Below the pieces are notes generated by a model. It was not told the origin of the DNA, searched no databases, and was given only the letters and a program-made list of their open reading frames with translations. A DNA stretch of 64,000 nt from Desulfitibacter sp. BRH_c19 (GTDB taxonomy: Bacteria; Bacillota; DSM-16504; Desulfitibacterales; Desulfitibacteraceae): NCBI GenBank assembly GCA_001515945.1, contig LOER01000036.1:62001-126000 (forward strand), written 5' to 3'. How positions within the stretch are numbered: the first letter of the stretch is position 1; each line of letters starts with the position of its first letter. The translations under genes and the position numbers were made by a program. Of the stretch, positions 45,296 through 54,571 are shown one piece after another.

Positions 45296-46612
45296 GTGTG
45301 TGATACCCTGGTGGCTTTAGGCAATTCTACGTCAGACGGATCAGTCATTTTTGCCAAGAATAGTGACCGTAGTCCCAATGAACCATTAATTACTATAAGG
45401 ATACCCCAGAAGAAATATCAAAAGGGAGCTAAGCTGAAGTGTACTTATATTGAGATTGACCAGACCGAGGAGACTTACGAAGTACTCCTGATGAAGCCCT
45501 CGTGGATGTGGGGAGCGGAGATGGGTTTTAATGAATTCGGCCTCAATATTGGAAACGAAGCTGTGTTTACCCGGGAGAAATACGGTAAAGAGAAGCTTTT
45601 GGGCATGGATATGCTACGTATTGCCCTTGAGCGATGCAAAACAAGCAACGAGGCTCTAGAAATGATAGTAAGTCTGTTGGAAAAATACGGACAGGGTGGT
45701 AACTGTGGGTATGATCATAAATTTACATACCATAATTCTTTCCTCATCGCCGATAAAAGTTCTGCCTGGGTTTTGGAAACGGCAGGTGAATATTGGGCAG
45801 CCGAATATGTCAGAGATGTAAGGAATATTTCAAATCGCCTAAGTATTGGCAGTAAATATGATAGAGCCCACCCTAATCTGGTCAGAAACGCTGTTGATAA
45901 GGGATGGTGCAAAAGCGAAAAAGACTTTCATTTTGCCCGTTGCTATAGCGACTTTCTATATACAAGGCTTAGCGGATCATTGCAAAGGTATAGCGCAGGC
46001 AAGTGCATCCTGGAAGTAGAAAAAGGCCGAATTAATGCCGATACGATGAAAAAAATTCTGAGAAGCCATGACCCTAAAATAGAAGGGAAGCAGTTTACCA
46101 AACACTCTCTGCAAAGTGTTTGTATGCATGCCGGCTTCCTGTTTGGCGACCATACCACCGGTAGCTATATTGCAACTCTCAGTCAAAATATTTGTACCTA
46201 TCAGATAACTGGCAGCTCCACACCCTGCCTAGCTGTTTTTAAACCCTACTGGATGATAGAAGGAGAGTCATTTTCCTTTGCGGAAAGTACAAAAGATGCA
46301 GCCGTGGAATATTGGCACAAACGAGAGAAACTTCACAGACTTGTCATAGAAAACAGAATCCCCGATTTTGGGGCGTACCTGTTACAAAAAGACAGTCTGG
46401 AAAAAAAATTTAATGAAATGATATCTTCAGTTGATTTGGAAACCGCAGATAGTGATCGTCATCTTCTGGAGATCATGAATCAAGCTATGGCCTCCGAAGA
46501 AGAACTTGTTGAAAGAACCATAAATTCAGCGAAATACAGCCAGTCCAGAATAATTGGCGGAATGTACTTCCGCCATTATTGGAAAAACAAGACCAAAGCC
46601 ATGAAGAAGTAA
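45296..46612 (+). CDS. C69-family dipeptidase
   Basis: A 438-residue Ntn-hydrolase of the peptidase C69 (PepD) family. The sequence begins Met-Cys-Asp-Thr-Leu-Val-Ala-Leu-Gly-Asn: Cys2 is the nucleophile after Met removal. IFAKNSDRSPNEP and FNEFGLNIGNEAV are further family segments. It lacks a signal peptide, so it is cytoplasmic. The GTG start follows GGGAGGTAAG. Codon use is visibly richer in G and C than the neighbours, especially in the first 800 bases, suggesting recent acquisition from another genome. First gene of cassette III. Confidence 0.9.
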   Translation: MCDTLVALGNSTSDGSVIFAKNSDRSPNEPLITIRIPQKKYQKGAKLKCTYIEIDQTEETYEVLLMKPSWMWGAEMGFNEFGLNIGNEAVFTREKYGKEKLLGMDMLRIALERCKTSNEALEMIVSLLEKYGQGGNCGYDHKFTYHNSFLIADKSSAWVLETAGEYWAAEYVRDVRNISNRLSIGSKYDRAHPNLVRNAVDKGWCKSEKDFHFARCYSDFLYTRLSGSLQRYSAGKCILEVEKGRINADTMKKILRSHDPKIEGKQFTKHSLQSVCMHAGFLFGDHTTGSYIATLSQNICTYQITGSSTPCLAVFKPYWMIEGESFSFAESTKDAAVEYWHKREKLHRLVIENRIPDFGAYLLQKDSLEKKFNEMISSVDLETADSDRHLLEIMNQAMASEEELVERTINSAKYSQSRIIGGMYFRHYWKNKTKAMKK

Positions 46613-47028
46613 GTAGGTAGACGTAAATTTATACTTGGCGAAAACTGTCGTTAGTGTAGTTAAAGGTTATTTGGGAAGTTTTATAGTTCTAAACAAACGA
46701 TATTAATCTACAAAGCTACGTAACCTCATTTAAGCTGAGCAAAGCTAAAATAATACCTTTAAAAAACCCTCAGGTTAATTCTAATAACTTTCCATCAGTA
46801 GGAGAGATTAAATGGAATTGTCGAAATAGAGATTTAGTACAAGGGTACAGTTCACTTACGCACCCTTGTACTTTTTTGAGTATTAAACCAGACAAATATA
46901 TGTTGAAGCAAGATTTTATTTGAAATATAAAGGTTTAAGCTGATTTGGGTATGAAATATTTTAATTAAAGTTAAGCACTACTTTTAGCCTATATGAAGAT
47001 TATATTATTGCAAGGAGATTTAAATTAT
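46613..47028. other. Intergenic stretch with one terminator
   Basis: No gene. A perfect hairpin at 46836-46877 is the only clear feature. Confidence 0.5.
46836..46877 (+). terminator. Intrinsic terminator
   Basis: AGTACAAGGGT and ACCCTTGTACT form a perfect 11-bp stem followed by TTTTT. It stands 225 bases beyond the C69 gene. Confidence 0.85.
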
Positions 47029-48966
47029 TTATCCAAGAATAAAGTAATTCCATCCAATCAATAATGCAAACAATAAAATTAGCATAAAAATTGTTACAAT
47101 ATACATCACTTTACGTTTAGGTGTAATTAGAGCTTTTCGCATTGAATTGACAGAGAATATTCCTACAAAAATTGTTCCAAAAAGTAAAGGGTAATTCAAC
47201 AAAATATGTGGTTTTACTTCTGCAAAAGTTATGAAAGTGGTCATCATAATCTTAGCAGAAGGGATGAAATTATTTATGATAGTAACCGTACCACATAGTA
47301 CTAATATTGAATGATATAGATTAAATCTTCTATTTTCAGGTTCTACTTGTTTCTTCCTATTTCTAACTGCAGCAATGAGCAGAATAATTGGTGCTATAAG
47401 AAAGAATAGTGAACTAATTATTAATACTACTAAACTAGTAATTAAAAAGGGTATTGTTCTGCCTTGTGGTAATGCAGATAAATCCATTCCATGTCCTACA
47501 ATAACCTGTTTTACAGTATCATTTTCCATCTTAAATCGTAAAATAGGATAAGCATTTCTGAAGATAGGTAGATTATCATCAACTATTTCATAGTAGTATG
47601 GCTTGGTCTGGATATAAGTACCCTCATATGGTCCTAAGGTCATTGAAATTTCATTTGTATCAGTAGCATTAATTTTATACAAGCCTATGTATTTTGCAAA
47701 ATCTACAAAATTACCTTCTTGTCGTTCCATTGGTACATAATGACCAGCTACTTCACTAGAAGAAGGTAACTCTTCCTCAAGTGATTTGAGTTCCTTATCT
47801 TCCTTTCCGAGTAAAAGATCTTGTAATCCAAAGAGAATATTCATTTCAAGGTAAGCATTTGTAAGTATTACAATCCCAAAACGTTCCTCTGGTACTATTG
47901 TAAATTGGTTTGAGAATGCAGCTGTGTTACCACCGTGACCCAAGGTGCGATATTCACCTACATATTCAAAGAACCCATGGGCGGTTCCTATCATGTCTCC
48001 ATCTAGATTATAACTCGGTGAAAGCATAGTGTTTATAGTATCTGAATTTGTAAACAAGGGTGATTGTTCTTCTCCGTTAGGAGTAAGAGCAATAGCATAT
48101 CGTGCCAGGTCTTCCGCTGTACCATTGATAGAACCAGCTGGAAGGTGAGAAATATAGGACCAATTACCAAGTATGAATCCTCCTTTTTGGTCAGGCAGGT
48201 ACCCCTTTGCTTTTGATTCTAGAATTTTCTTATTGTCAGCAAATGTAGGGTGGGCAGAAGTATTATTCATTGAGAGTACATTAAAAATATGTTCCCTTTC
48301 ATAATCCTGAAAAGGCTGTTTGCTAATATGTTGCACTACATAGCCAGCAAGAGATGCTGCATAGTTACTATAGGCGCTAGCAGTACCCACTTTGTAATAT
48401 TGTTTTGGTTTATCTCGTAGTATAGCTTCTTCTAAAGAAACTAACTTGTCTGGAGAAAAGACTATAGTATTAAAAGCATAATCTCCAAAACCCGCAGCAT
48501 GATTCATAATATCCCGCATTGTAATTTTTTGTTTAAGGTTAAGCTTTCTAGCAAATTCTGGTGGAAGGTATGTTTTAATATCTGCATCTAAATCTAGTTT
48601 ATCCTGTTCAACTAGTTGCATTACAGATGCCCAGGTGAACAATTTACTTACAGATGCCCATTCAAAAACTGTGTTTTTTGGGTTAACAGGGATCTGTTTT
48701 TCTATATCTGCATAGCCGTACCCTTTCAAAAAAATAATTTCGCCATCTTTTACAACTGCAACTGAAGCACCTGGTGTTGTTTTCCCAATATACTCTGATA
48801 CATATTGATCAATAGTTTCTTCCATCTTATTAAATGGAATACCTGAAGGGGTTTCGCCTTTAGGTATATTTAGATTAGAAGCAAAAACAGATGTTGTAAA
48901 TGTTCCAAAAGCAATAACAACCATAATAATACTAGCAAGTGATAACAACAATACTCTTCTTTTCAT
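47029..48966 (-). CDS. Beta-lactamase-family serine hydrolase with C-terminal membrane domain
   Basis: A 645-residue protein. A signal peptide or anchor (residues about 7-29) precedes an extracytoplasmic class C beta-lactamase/PBP-like domain with the SVSK, YSN and HGG motifs (S-x-x-K, Y-x-N and H-x-G). After about residue 500 there are four membrane spans. Proteins of this architecture act as esterases or D-Ala peptidases on cell-wall or peptide substrates and often sit beside TetR regulators. The upstream TetR gene is on the same strand, and a TetR-type palindrome lies between them. Start ATG 48966 follows AGGAGGATT. Confidence 0.9.
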   Translation of the reverse strand: MKRRVLLLSLASIIMVVIAFGTFTTSVFASNLNIPKGETPSGIPFNKMEETIDQYVSEYIGKTTPGASVAVVKDGEIIFLKGYGYADIEKQIPVNPKNTVFEWASVSKLFTWASVMQLVEQDKLDLDADIKTYLPPEFARKLNLKQKITMRDIMNHAAGFGDYAFNTIVFSPDKLVSLEEAILRDKPKQYYKVGTASAYSNYAASLAGYVVQHISKQPFQDYEREHIFNVLSMNNTSAHPTFADNKKILESKAKGYLPDQKGGFILGNWSYISHLPAGSINGTAEDLARYAIALTPNGEEQSPLFTNSDTINTMLSPSYNLDGDMIGTAHGFFEYVGEYRTLGHGGNTAAFSNQFTIVPEERFGIVILTNAYLEMNILFGLQDLLLGKEDKELKSLEEELPSSSEVAGHYVPMERQEGNFVDFAKYIGLYKINATDTNEISMTLGPYEGTYIQTKPYYYEIVDDNLPIFRNAYPILRFKMENDTVKQVIVGHGMDLSALPQGRTIPFLITSLVVLIISSLFFLIAPIILLIAAVRNRKKQVEPENRRFNLYHSILVLCGTVTIINNFIPSAKIMMTTFITFAEVKPHILLNYPLLFGTIFVGIFSVNSMRKALITPKRKVMYIVTIFMLILLFALLIGWNYFILG

Positions 48967-49000
48967 TGCAAAATCCTCCTTGTATACTAATATTAGAAAC

Positions 49001-49075
49001 CGTTAGCCAGGGGCTTAGTACCACTTATCTCCCACCTAAAGAGGTGGAGTCTTAGTGGTAGTTAGCCATCGGATA
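49001..49075 (+). ncRNA. IS200/IS605 (TnpB) right-end or guide-RNA-like remnant, copy 1
   Basis: TTAG, then TACCAC/GTGGTA (49019 and 49055) enclosing TTATC and a second stem CCACCT/AGGTGG (49032 and 49042), closing with CTTAG and a downstream CGGATAA. The same skeleton occurs at 61689-61755 with different stem sequences but preserved pairing, which points to a structured RNA. It resembles the scaffold at the right end of IS605-type elements. No tnpB gene is adjacent. Confidence 0.45.
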
Positions 49076-49088
49076 AAATTTTTAATAG

Positions 49089-49105
49089 ACTGACTAAAAG
49101 TCAGT
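49089..49105. promoter_or_regulatory. TetR-type operator
   Basis: ACTGACT AAA AGTCAGT, a perfect 7-bp inverted repeat with 3-base spacing, upstream of the serine hydrolase gene and just downstream of the TetR gene on the same strand. Confidence 0.6.
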
Positions 49106-49115
49106 AATAAGGCGT

Positions 49116-49154
49116 AAATCATTCCAATAGCCGGTTTTACTATTGGAATGATTT
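49116..49154. terminator. 14-bp hairpin after the TetR gene
   Basis: AAATCATTCCAATA and TATTGGAATGATTT form a perfect stem with an 11-base loop, overlapping the end of the TetR coding sequence. The flanking A/T runs are short, so termination may be modest. Confidence 0.65.
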
Positions 49155-49773
49155 ATACTTCAAACAATTCTTCTTCTGACCCTAACGTGTGATTGAGTAA
49201 TTTTTTAAATGCATTTAGATAATCTTTAGCCTTTTCAATATTATTATTGTGGAAATGATTATCACCAATTACAAACATATAGGCAGTCATTAGGTATGCC
49301 GATACTTCTTCTGGATATTCTACATGAAATACTCCTGCTTCATTTCCTTGTTGTATAATTTCACTAAAATAATCTGTCATAGTATATGCTAGTTTGTGAT
49401 TAATTTGATCCATCATAAAAGAATTTTCAGGTAACTGAATGACCTCTTTTAAAGAATAATCTTTTTCAGCCACAGATGACTCAGATATAATTGTGCTGTT
49501 TAAAAATAAAACCACCTTTTCCTTAGCGGAAAGTTTTATATCATAGGTAATTAATTTTAATCGTGAAAGAATAGGTTCAATCTGTCTTTTAACAATATAA
49601 AACAGAATATCTTCTTTAGATTTAAAATGATAATATAATAATCCTCTTGAAATCTTCAAACTATCAATGATGTCTTGTGTTGTTGTTTGTAAATAGCCCT
49701 TTGCATAAAATAGATCTTTTGCAGCTTCTATTATTTCTGTTTTACGAACCTCAGGATCTTTGACCTCTCGCAC
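49153..49773 (-). CDS. TetR-family regulator
   Basis: A 206-residue repressor. Residues about 10-55 form the TetR helix-turn-helix (IIEAAKDLFYAKGYLQTTTQDIIDSLKISRGLLYYHFKSKEDIL). The C-terminal half is a ligand-binding helical bundle with no recognisable ligand class. It lies 186 bases upstream of the serine hydrolase gene on the same strand. ATG 49773 follows GGAGGTG. It probably controls itself and the hydrolase. Confidence 0.92.
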   Translation of the reverse strand: MREVKDPEVRKTEIIEAAKDLFYAKGYLQTTTQDIIDSLKISRGLLYYHFKSKEDILFYIVKRQIEPILSRLKLITYDIKLSAKEKVVLFLNSTIISESSVAEKDYSLKEVIQLPENSFMMDQINHKLAYTMTDYFSEIIQQGNEAGVFHVEYPEEVSAYLMTAYMFVIGDNHFHNNNIEKAKDYLNAFKKLLNHTLGSEEELFEV

Positions 49774-49981
49774 TTTGGCACCTCCTCACAAAAACAATCT
49801 AACACTTAACTGACACTTTGTCAATAGAATTTATGACTTAAATTATAAATTTATTAGCGTGTGTGTAGGATAATTTTTAACGCAAAAATCATGTAAATAA
49901 CATCAAAAATTTCTTAAGTAGCTTTACGAGGTGATGGACCTTGAGAGGAAGGATGTGAAACATGATGAAAAGATAAGTTCT

Positions 49982-50494
49982 CTAATCGTCATCGTTGGTT
50001 GATATTAAAGGCAGCTTATTTTCACCTTTGCCTTCTTTATCAGGAAAGAGACTATCATCACCAAGTTTTGATACTAAGAATCCTGTTAGAGAGCCAAAAA
50101 TCAGATGGTCTGCAAGAGACAGGATGGGTGATAAAGGTCTCTTAGATTTAATCTTTAGCCCAAGGTTAGAAACTAACCCATTGATCATTATCCAAGATAT
50201 CGCTGCTACTCCCATTCCTTTAACTACAGCCTTATCACGACCAGTTGCTGAAAGAAGATAGCTTATTACAACACCAACTGAGCTTACATTAATGTTATTA
50301 ACAAATGCAGCTAAAAGTTTGCCCTCAGTGGAATTAGTTTTGTTTTTGGGGATAAACAGACTGGAGGCAAGATGATTGTATCTTAAATCAGTATAACCTG
50401 CCCTATACTCTGCTGAGTTAATCAATCTACCTGGAATACCAGCTATTAGTCCAGATACCATTCCTAGAATAATTCTGTCAGTAATCTTTCTCAT
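49982..50494 (-). CDS. Hypothetical membrane protein
   Basis: A 170-residue protein with glycine-rich hydrophobic stretches near residues 8-25, 70-85 and 130-145 and an acidic end (STNDDD). It looks like an integral membrane protein with three or four spans. I do not recognise a specific family. ATG 50494 follows GGAGATG on the minus strand. Function unknown. Confidence 0.65.
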   Translation of the reverse strand: MRKITDRIILGMVSGLIAGIPGRLINSAEYRAGYTDLRYNHLASSLFIPKNKTNSTEGKLLAAFVNNINVSSVGVVISYLLSATGRDKAVVKGMGVAAISWIMINGLVSNLGLKIKSKRPLSPILSLADHLIFGSLTGFLVSKLGDDSLFPDKEGKGENKLPLISTNDDD

Positions 50495-50629
50495 ATGATA
50501 AACATCTCCTATAGTAATCCTATTTATAGGTTGTCTTAATAAGCCTTTATTATAACTGGATTATTAAGACAAAAAGTTCCATTATTTATCCACAAAAACA
50601 ACATTATTCTTTAACATAGCCTAAAATAT

Positions 50630-50668
50630 AAACACCTCATTCCACTTCGACTATGGAATGAGGTGTTT
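50630..50668. terminator. Bidirectional terminator
   Basis: AAACACCTCATTCCA and TGGAATGAGGTGTTT form a perfect 15-bp stem. It lies just downstream of the minus-strand gene at 50680. Confidence 0.85.
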
Positions 50669-50679
50669 AAAACTAAATT

Positions 50680-51078
50680 TTAAGGAAACACTTGACCTTG
50701 AAGTATTATATCACCTATACGGTCAAATCCTAGTTGAGGTCTAACTGAAACGTTTATACTAGGTAATGTTCCTCCAAAATCTAACAAAGTTGTGGCTACC
50801 CAATTCAGATTATCCTCTGTGGGTATTAAAGGTAATGTAGCTAATGGTTCAATGGAATCTGGAATTGTAAGATAAGCTACATAGGTATCGTAAGGACCGA
50901 AGGTACCTGGTGCTGGTAAGTTAATGCCTAAGATAGTAACACGCTGAACTGGAGGTGTAAATATTGTTATTTCAAAGACCGAAACTCCTGCTATAAACAG
51001 TTGTTCAGCAGGTCCCGTAGCATCTAAAGGGTGAGTTACAATAAAACTTTGATTATTTTGGCGTTCATTATTTCCCAT
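50680..51078 (-). CDS. Hypothetical protein, beta-rich
   Basis: A 132-residue protein without a signal peptide or membrane segment. It is rich in Pro, Thr, Val and Ile, and probably a small beta-sandwich (VFEITIFTPPVQRVTILGINL). No family recognised; sporulation-coat proteins can look like this. ATG 51078 follows AGGAGGAATATT. Own terminator. Confidence 0.6.
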   Translation of the reverse strand: MGNNERQNNQSFIVTHPLDATGPAEQLFIAGVSVFEITIFTPPVQRVTILGINLPAPGTFGPYDTYVAYLTIPDSIEPLATLPLIPTEDNLNWVATTLLDFGGTLPSINVSVRPQLGFDRIGDIILQGQVFP

Positions 51079-51240
51079 AATATTCCTCCTTTGCTTATAT
51101 ATACTATATATTATGCAATTTAATTAAAGGGGTGTGCATAAACAATGGGATTGTAGAGAAATGTGAGTGTATAGTGAAAAAATAGTCAAGAATTCTTGTC
51201 GTGCAAGCGATTTTAAAAACACAAAAAAGTAAAAACGTAC

Positions 51241-51290
51241 TTGACAAAAGCAAGAGCATTACCTTACAATTAATTTAAACGCCGTTCAAA
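51241..51290 (+). promoter_or_regulatory. Promoter and likely operator of the second TetR unit
   Basis: TTGACA at 51241 and TACAAT at 51265 are 18 bases apart. TTTAAACGCCGTTCAAA (51274-51290), a near-perfect palindrome, lies immediately downstream at the expected transcription start, a natural position for repression. Confidence 0.7.
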
Positions 51291-51343
51291 ATACTAAACA
51301 ATGTTTAAAGAGCTTATGTTCAAAATCGAAGGGTGGTGAAATT

Positions 51344-51967
51344 ATGGTAAAAAAAGAACACCAATTGCGAAAACAGGAAGAAACTAAAAAGAAAATCTTA
51401 GATGTGGCTCGGAATATAATTTCTGAGGAAGGTATCAAAGGGATATCGATACGTAAAATAACCAAAGCGCTAGATTACTCTCCAGGTATTATCTATCATT
51501 ACTTTAAAGACAAAAATGAGATTGTTGAAACCTTAGTAGGGGAGGGTTATGGTCGAATCCTTGCGTCAGTTAAGTCCGTAAAGCGAAATGAAGCTGAACC
51601 GGAAAAGGAAATAGAGGAAGCATTTACCAACTATATTAAGGCCGCTTTAGAGTCCTCTGAATACTATAAGGCTGTTATGCTTAGTGATGACCCTTCTATA
51701 TTAAAAAAGACGGGTTTGCTGGAGCAAGGGGTTTCTAAAAAAAATCCGGCTATAAATATACTATCTGAGAATATCGAAAGAGGGATTAGCAGAAATCGTT
51801 ATGCAGCATGGGATTCTGAACTTACGGCTCAGATCATCTGGACATCTACCTTTGGTTTGGTTTTAAGACTAATGACTGAAAAGGATATTTCTCAAGAGCA
51901 GGTAAATCGCTTAATTGATCATCATTTCAATGTATTACTTAAAGGTCTTATTGTACGAAAGGAATAG
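51344..51967 (+). CDS. TetR-family regulator
   Basis: A 207-residue repressor. The helix-turn-helix is at residues about 14-60 (ILDVARNIISEEGIKGISIRKITKALDYSPGIIYHYFKDK). It is followed on the same strand by a DUF6544 gene and a flavodoxin-like gene, so the three probably form one autoregulated operon. The ligand-binding half is not recognisable beyond the fold. The ATG follows GGGTGGTG. Confidence 0.92.
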   Translation: MVKKEHQLRKQEETKKKILDVARNIISEEGIKGISIRKITKALDYSPGIIYHYFKDKNEIVETLVGEGYGRILASVKSVKRNEAEPEKEIEEAFTNYIKAALESSEYYKAVMLSDDPSILKKTGLLEQGVSKKNPAINILSENIERGISRNRYAAWDSELTAQIIWTSTFGLVLRLMTEKDISQEQVNRLIDHHFNVLLKGLIVRKE

Positions 51968-52045
51968 TAACTTAAAATCTTACAGATTAATTTAGAAAAT
52001 AATTATACTGTGTAGCAGTATAGGATTTTATAGGGAGGGGCTAAT

Positions 52046-52897
52046 ATGTCAAAATTAACACTTGTGTTAATTATTATTGCAGTACTTTTGGTTTTATTTA
52101 TAGCAGGTTCATTTATAGCAAAATTTCTATTTAACCAAAGTGTAGAAAAGGAAGTTGAAGATTTTTTTAGCAAAGTAGAAAATAAAGGTGAAATTGTGAC
52201 TAAGGGGGATATAGTAGGATTACCACAAAATGTTCAAAAGTGGCTTGAATGCTCCGGAATTATTGGAAAAGAAAGAATAACAGCTGTTCGTTTAAAACAA
52301 AAAGCAGATATGAGATTGGAAAAAGATAAGTCATGGATGCCAGTTCAAGCAGAACAATATTTTACCTCAGAAGAGCCGGGATTTATCTGGAAGGCAAATA
52401 TTAAGGCAGCTCCGCTAATCCACATTGTAGGGAGAGATAAATATGAGGGCGGAAAAGGAAATATGCTCATTAAAGTTCTTTCATTATTTACTGTTGCCGA
52501 TTCCGAAGGGAAAGAAACTGATCAGGGTACCTTGTTAAGATATCTTGCTGAGACGATATGGTTTCCTAGTGCAGCTTTAAATGAATACTTAACATGGGAA
52601 GAAATAGATGCAGATAATGCTAAAGCAACCATGACCTATGGAGAGATAACGGCCTCGGGAGTATTTACGTTTAATGATAAGGGTGAGGTTATTAATTTCG
52701 AGGCGGAAAGGTACGGGGAATTTGATGGGGAGACTAGATTAGAGACATGGTCAATTCCTGTGCGGGAGTATAAAGAATTTGAAGGAATAAGGGTTCCTAC
52801 CAAAGGAGACGTCACCTGGAAATTAGATACCGGAGATTTTAATTGGTATAATTTTGAGGTTACAGAAATTGAATATAATAAATCGGTACCATACTAG
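52046..52897 (+). CDS. DUF6544-like membrane-anchored protein
   Basis: A 283-residue protein with one N-terminal span (about 4-26) and a large, probably outward-facing beta-rich domain. Family features include LPQNVQKWLECSGIIGKE, ETIWFPSAALN and GVFTFNDKGEVINFEAERYG, which I associate with the DUF6544 group. Function unknown; often next to TetR regulators. The ATG follows GGGAGGGG. Confidence 0.75.
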   Translation: MSKLTLVLIIIAVLLVLFIAGSFIAKFLFNQSVEKEVEDFFSKVENKGEIVTKGDIVGLPQNVQKWLECSGIIGKERITAVRLKQKADMRLEKDKSWMPVQAEQYFTSEEPGFIWKANIKAAPLIHIVGRDKYEGGKGNMLIKVLSLFTVADSEGKETDQGTLLRYLAETIWFPSAALNEYLTWEEIDADNAKATMTYGEITASGVFTFNDKGEVINFEAERYGEFDGETRLETWSIPVREYKEFEGIRVPTKGDVTWKLDTGDFNWYNFEVTEIEYNKSVPY

Positions 52898-52929
52898 TTA
52901 ATAATTCTAAATTTTTTGGAGGGGTAATA

Positions 52930-53430
52930 ATGAACATATCAATTGTTTATTTTTCTTCCCGTGGGACAACGGAAAAGGCAGCACGAATACTTAAGGAATA
53001 TCTTGACGGAGAAGTAAAACTAGTAAATTTAAGAAAAAGCAACGAGCTAGATATAACAGACTTTGATGCAGTCATTATAGGTGGATCTATTCATGCAGGT
53101 TCAATGCAAGGTAAGGTTCAAAAGTTTATAAAAAATAATCAAAATCTCCTGATCAGCAAAAAACTAGGCCTTTTTCTGTGCTGTATGAGGGAAGGGGAAG
53201 AAGCAAAAGAGCAATTTGAAAATGCTTTTCCTAAAGAACTTAAAGATATAGCTATAGTTCAGGGACTTTTTGGTGGGGAATTTATTTTTTCTAAAATGAA
53301 CTTTATTGAGCGGCAAATCGTTAAAAAGGTTAGTGGTGTAACAGAAGATACCTCTACTTTTAATGAAAATGCTATAAAGGATTTTGCTAATAATTTTACT
53401 GAGCTGGTAAAGCATAATTCAAAATCTTAA
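52930..53430 (+). CDS. Flavodoxin-domain protein (HemG-like)
   Basis: A 166-residue FMN-binding protein. The phosphate-binding loop is YFSSRGTTEKAA (residues about 7-18), followed by AVIIGGSIHAGSM, typical of the protoporphyrinogen-oxidase-like flavodoxin group. It is likely to move electrons in the cytoplasm; a haem role is not supported by context. The ATG follows a GGAGGGG site. Confidence 0.88.
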   Translation: MNISIVYFSSRGTTEKAARILKEYLDGEVKLVNLRKSNELDITDFDAVIIGGSIHAGSMQGKVQKFIKNNQNLLISKKLGLFLCCMREGEEAKEQFENAFPKELKDIAIVQGLFGGEFIFSKMNFIERQIVKKVSGVTEDTSTFNENAIKDFANNFTELVKHNSKS

Positions 53431-53458
53431 AGGAAATAAGTATTGTATAATGTAAATG

Positions 53459-53510
53459 AGCCTCATAATGTTTGAGTTAATTCTTATTGGACTCACTCAT
53501 GGATGAGGCT
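53459..53510. terminator. Bidirectional terminator between convergent genes
   Basis: AGCCTCAT and ATGAGGCT form a perfect 8-bp outer stem, with GAGT/ACTC inside. Sits between the flavodoxin-like gene and the pentapeptide-repeat gene, which converge. Confidence 0.6.
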
Positions 53511-53515
53511 TAAAT

Positions 53516-54103
53516 CTACTTTATAACAAAGTCGAAATACTGTAAAAGTGATATTGCATCAGGTAACGTAACTATAGTTTTCTTTGTTTTATTATTTAGT
53601 GGATTTATTCTATAATCCTTAGCAAAAGAAAAATCTGCCTTTGATAAATTTGAATCACTAAATTTTGTTCCAGTTAAGATTGAATATGTAAAGTTACTTT
53701 CTGATAAGTCAGTATTGATGAAGTCACTTTCTAGTATCCTGCATTGTTGAAACATGCTTTTCTTTAAGTTAAGATTAGAAAAATTACAATTTTGAATTAA
53801 ACAATCCTTGAAGTTTATACCAATAATAAAGGAATCAATCTTGTTAAAGCTTATACCTAATAACTTGCAGTTTTCAAACTCAACATTTCTTAACTTTGCA
53901 TCTTTAAATTGTGATAAGCTTAAATTACACTCTTTAAATAAGCAATCTTCAAAAAATGCTAAAGAAAAATCTGCATGTGAGAAGTCACAGCTTGTAAATT
54001 GACAATTCGCAAATATTTTATTGGTCATATTTTGGTCAATGGCCTTTATACTTGTAAAAGCCATATCGTTATGTTCACTTTCGCATAATAATATATCTAT
54101 CAT
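53516..54103 (-). CDS. Pentapeptide-repeat protein
   Basis: A 195-residue right-handed beta-helix made of A(D/N)LXX-type repeats, here with many Phe and Cys: FTSCDFSHADFSLAFFEDC, then FKECNLSLSQFKDAKLRNVE. Qnr-like proteins with this fold mimic DNA and protect gyrase; others have no known role. Presence in an accessory cassette fits a resistance or protection function, but this is inference. ATG 54103 follows AAGGAGAATAACA. Confidence 0.88.
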   Translation of the reverse strand: MIDILLCESEHNDMAFTSIKAIDQNMTNKIFANCQFTSCDFSHADFSLAFFEDCLFKECNLSLSQFKDAKLRNVEFENCKLLGISFNKIDSFIIGINFKDCLIQNCNFSNLNLKKSMFQQCRILESDFINTDLSESNFTYSILTGTKFSDSNLSKADFSFAKDYRINPLNNKTKKTIVTLPDAISLLQYFDFVIK

Positions 54104-54367
54104 TGTTATTCTCCTTTTTGCTTTCGATATCGTTTAGATTACATTTGTTGAAACATATCTCCTGTTAATTATATGATATTGAGTATTTCACCTAATTTTG
54201 TAGATCTCCTTTTATTATATACAGTAAACAAAAAAATTGACACCGCCTCGTCTGATCACCTCTAATGGTTTTGTTCCATTCATTGGTTTATCTTCAGGTA
54301 ATGTTCACGATGGGGCACTTTCGGGTATTCCTGTTTCTATAGTGTGGTGGAAGGAAGTGTGATTGGT

Positions 54368-54571
54368 ATGTCAGCGTTTGTCGTAGAAAAATTGTGCCAA
54401 GGTTGCCAGAGATGTATCAATGCTTGCCCAAATTGTGCAATTAGAATGCTTGCGGGCTTGGCAACTGTTGATCCCGAGAACTGTACAGAGTGTGAAGAGT
54501 GTATAGAAGTTTGTATGCATGGGGCTATCACATTTCGTAGAGATATAGGAGTTGAACAAAAAAATGGCTAA
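54368..54571 (+). CDS. Small two-cluster ferredoxin
   Basis: A 67-residue protein with two 4Fe-4S motifs, CQGCQRCINACP and CTECEECIEVCMHG, spaced as in bacterial 2[4Fe-4S] ferredoxins (the second lacks the usual final proline). ATG 54368 is chosen over the upstream GTG because the protein then starts at the normal distance from the first cysteine. It overlaps the next gene by eight bases. Confidence 0.85.
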   Translation: MSAFVVEKLCQGCQRCINACPNCAIRMLAGLATVDPENCTECEECIEVCMHGAITFRRDIGVEQKNG

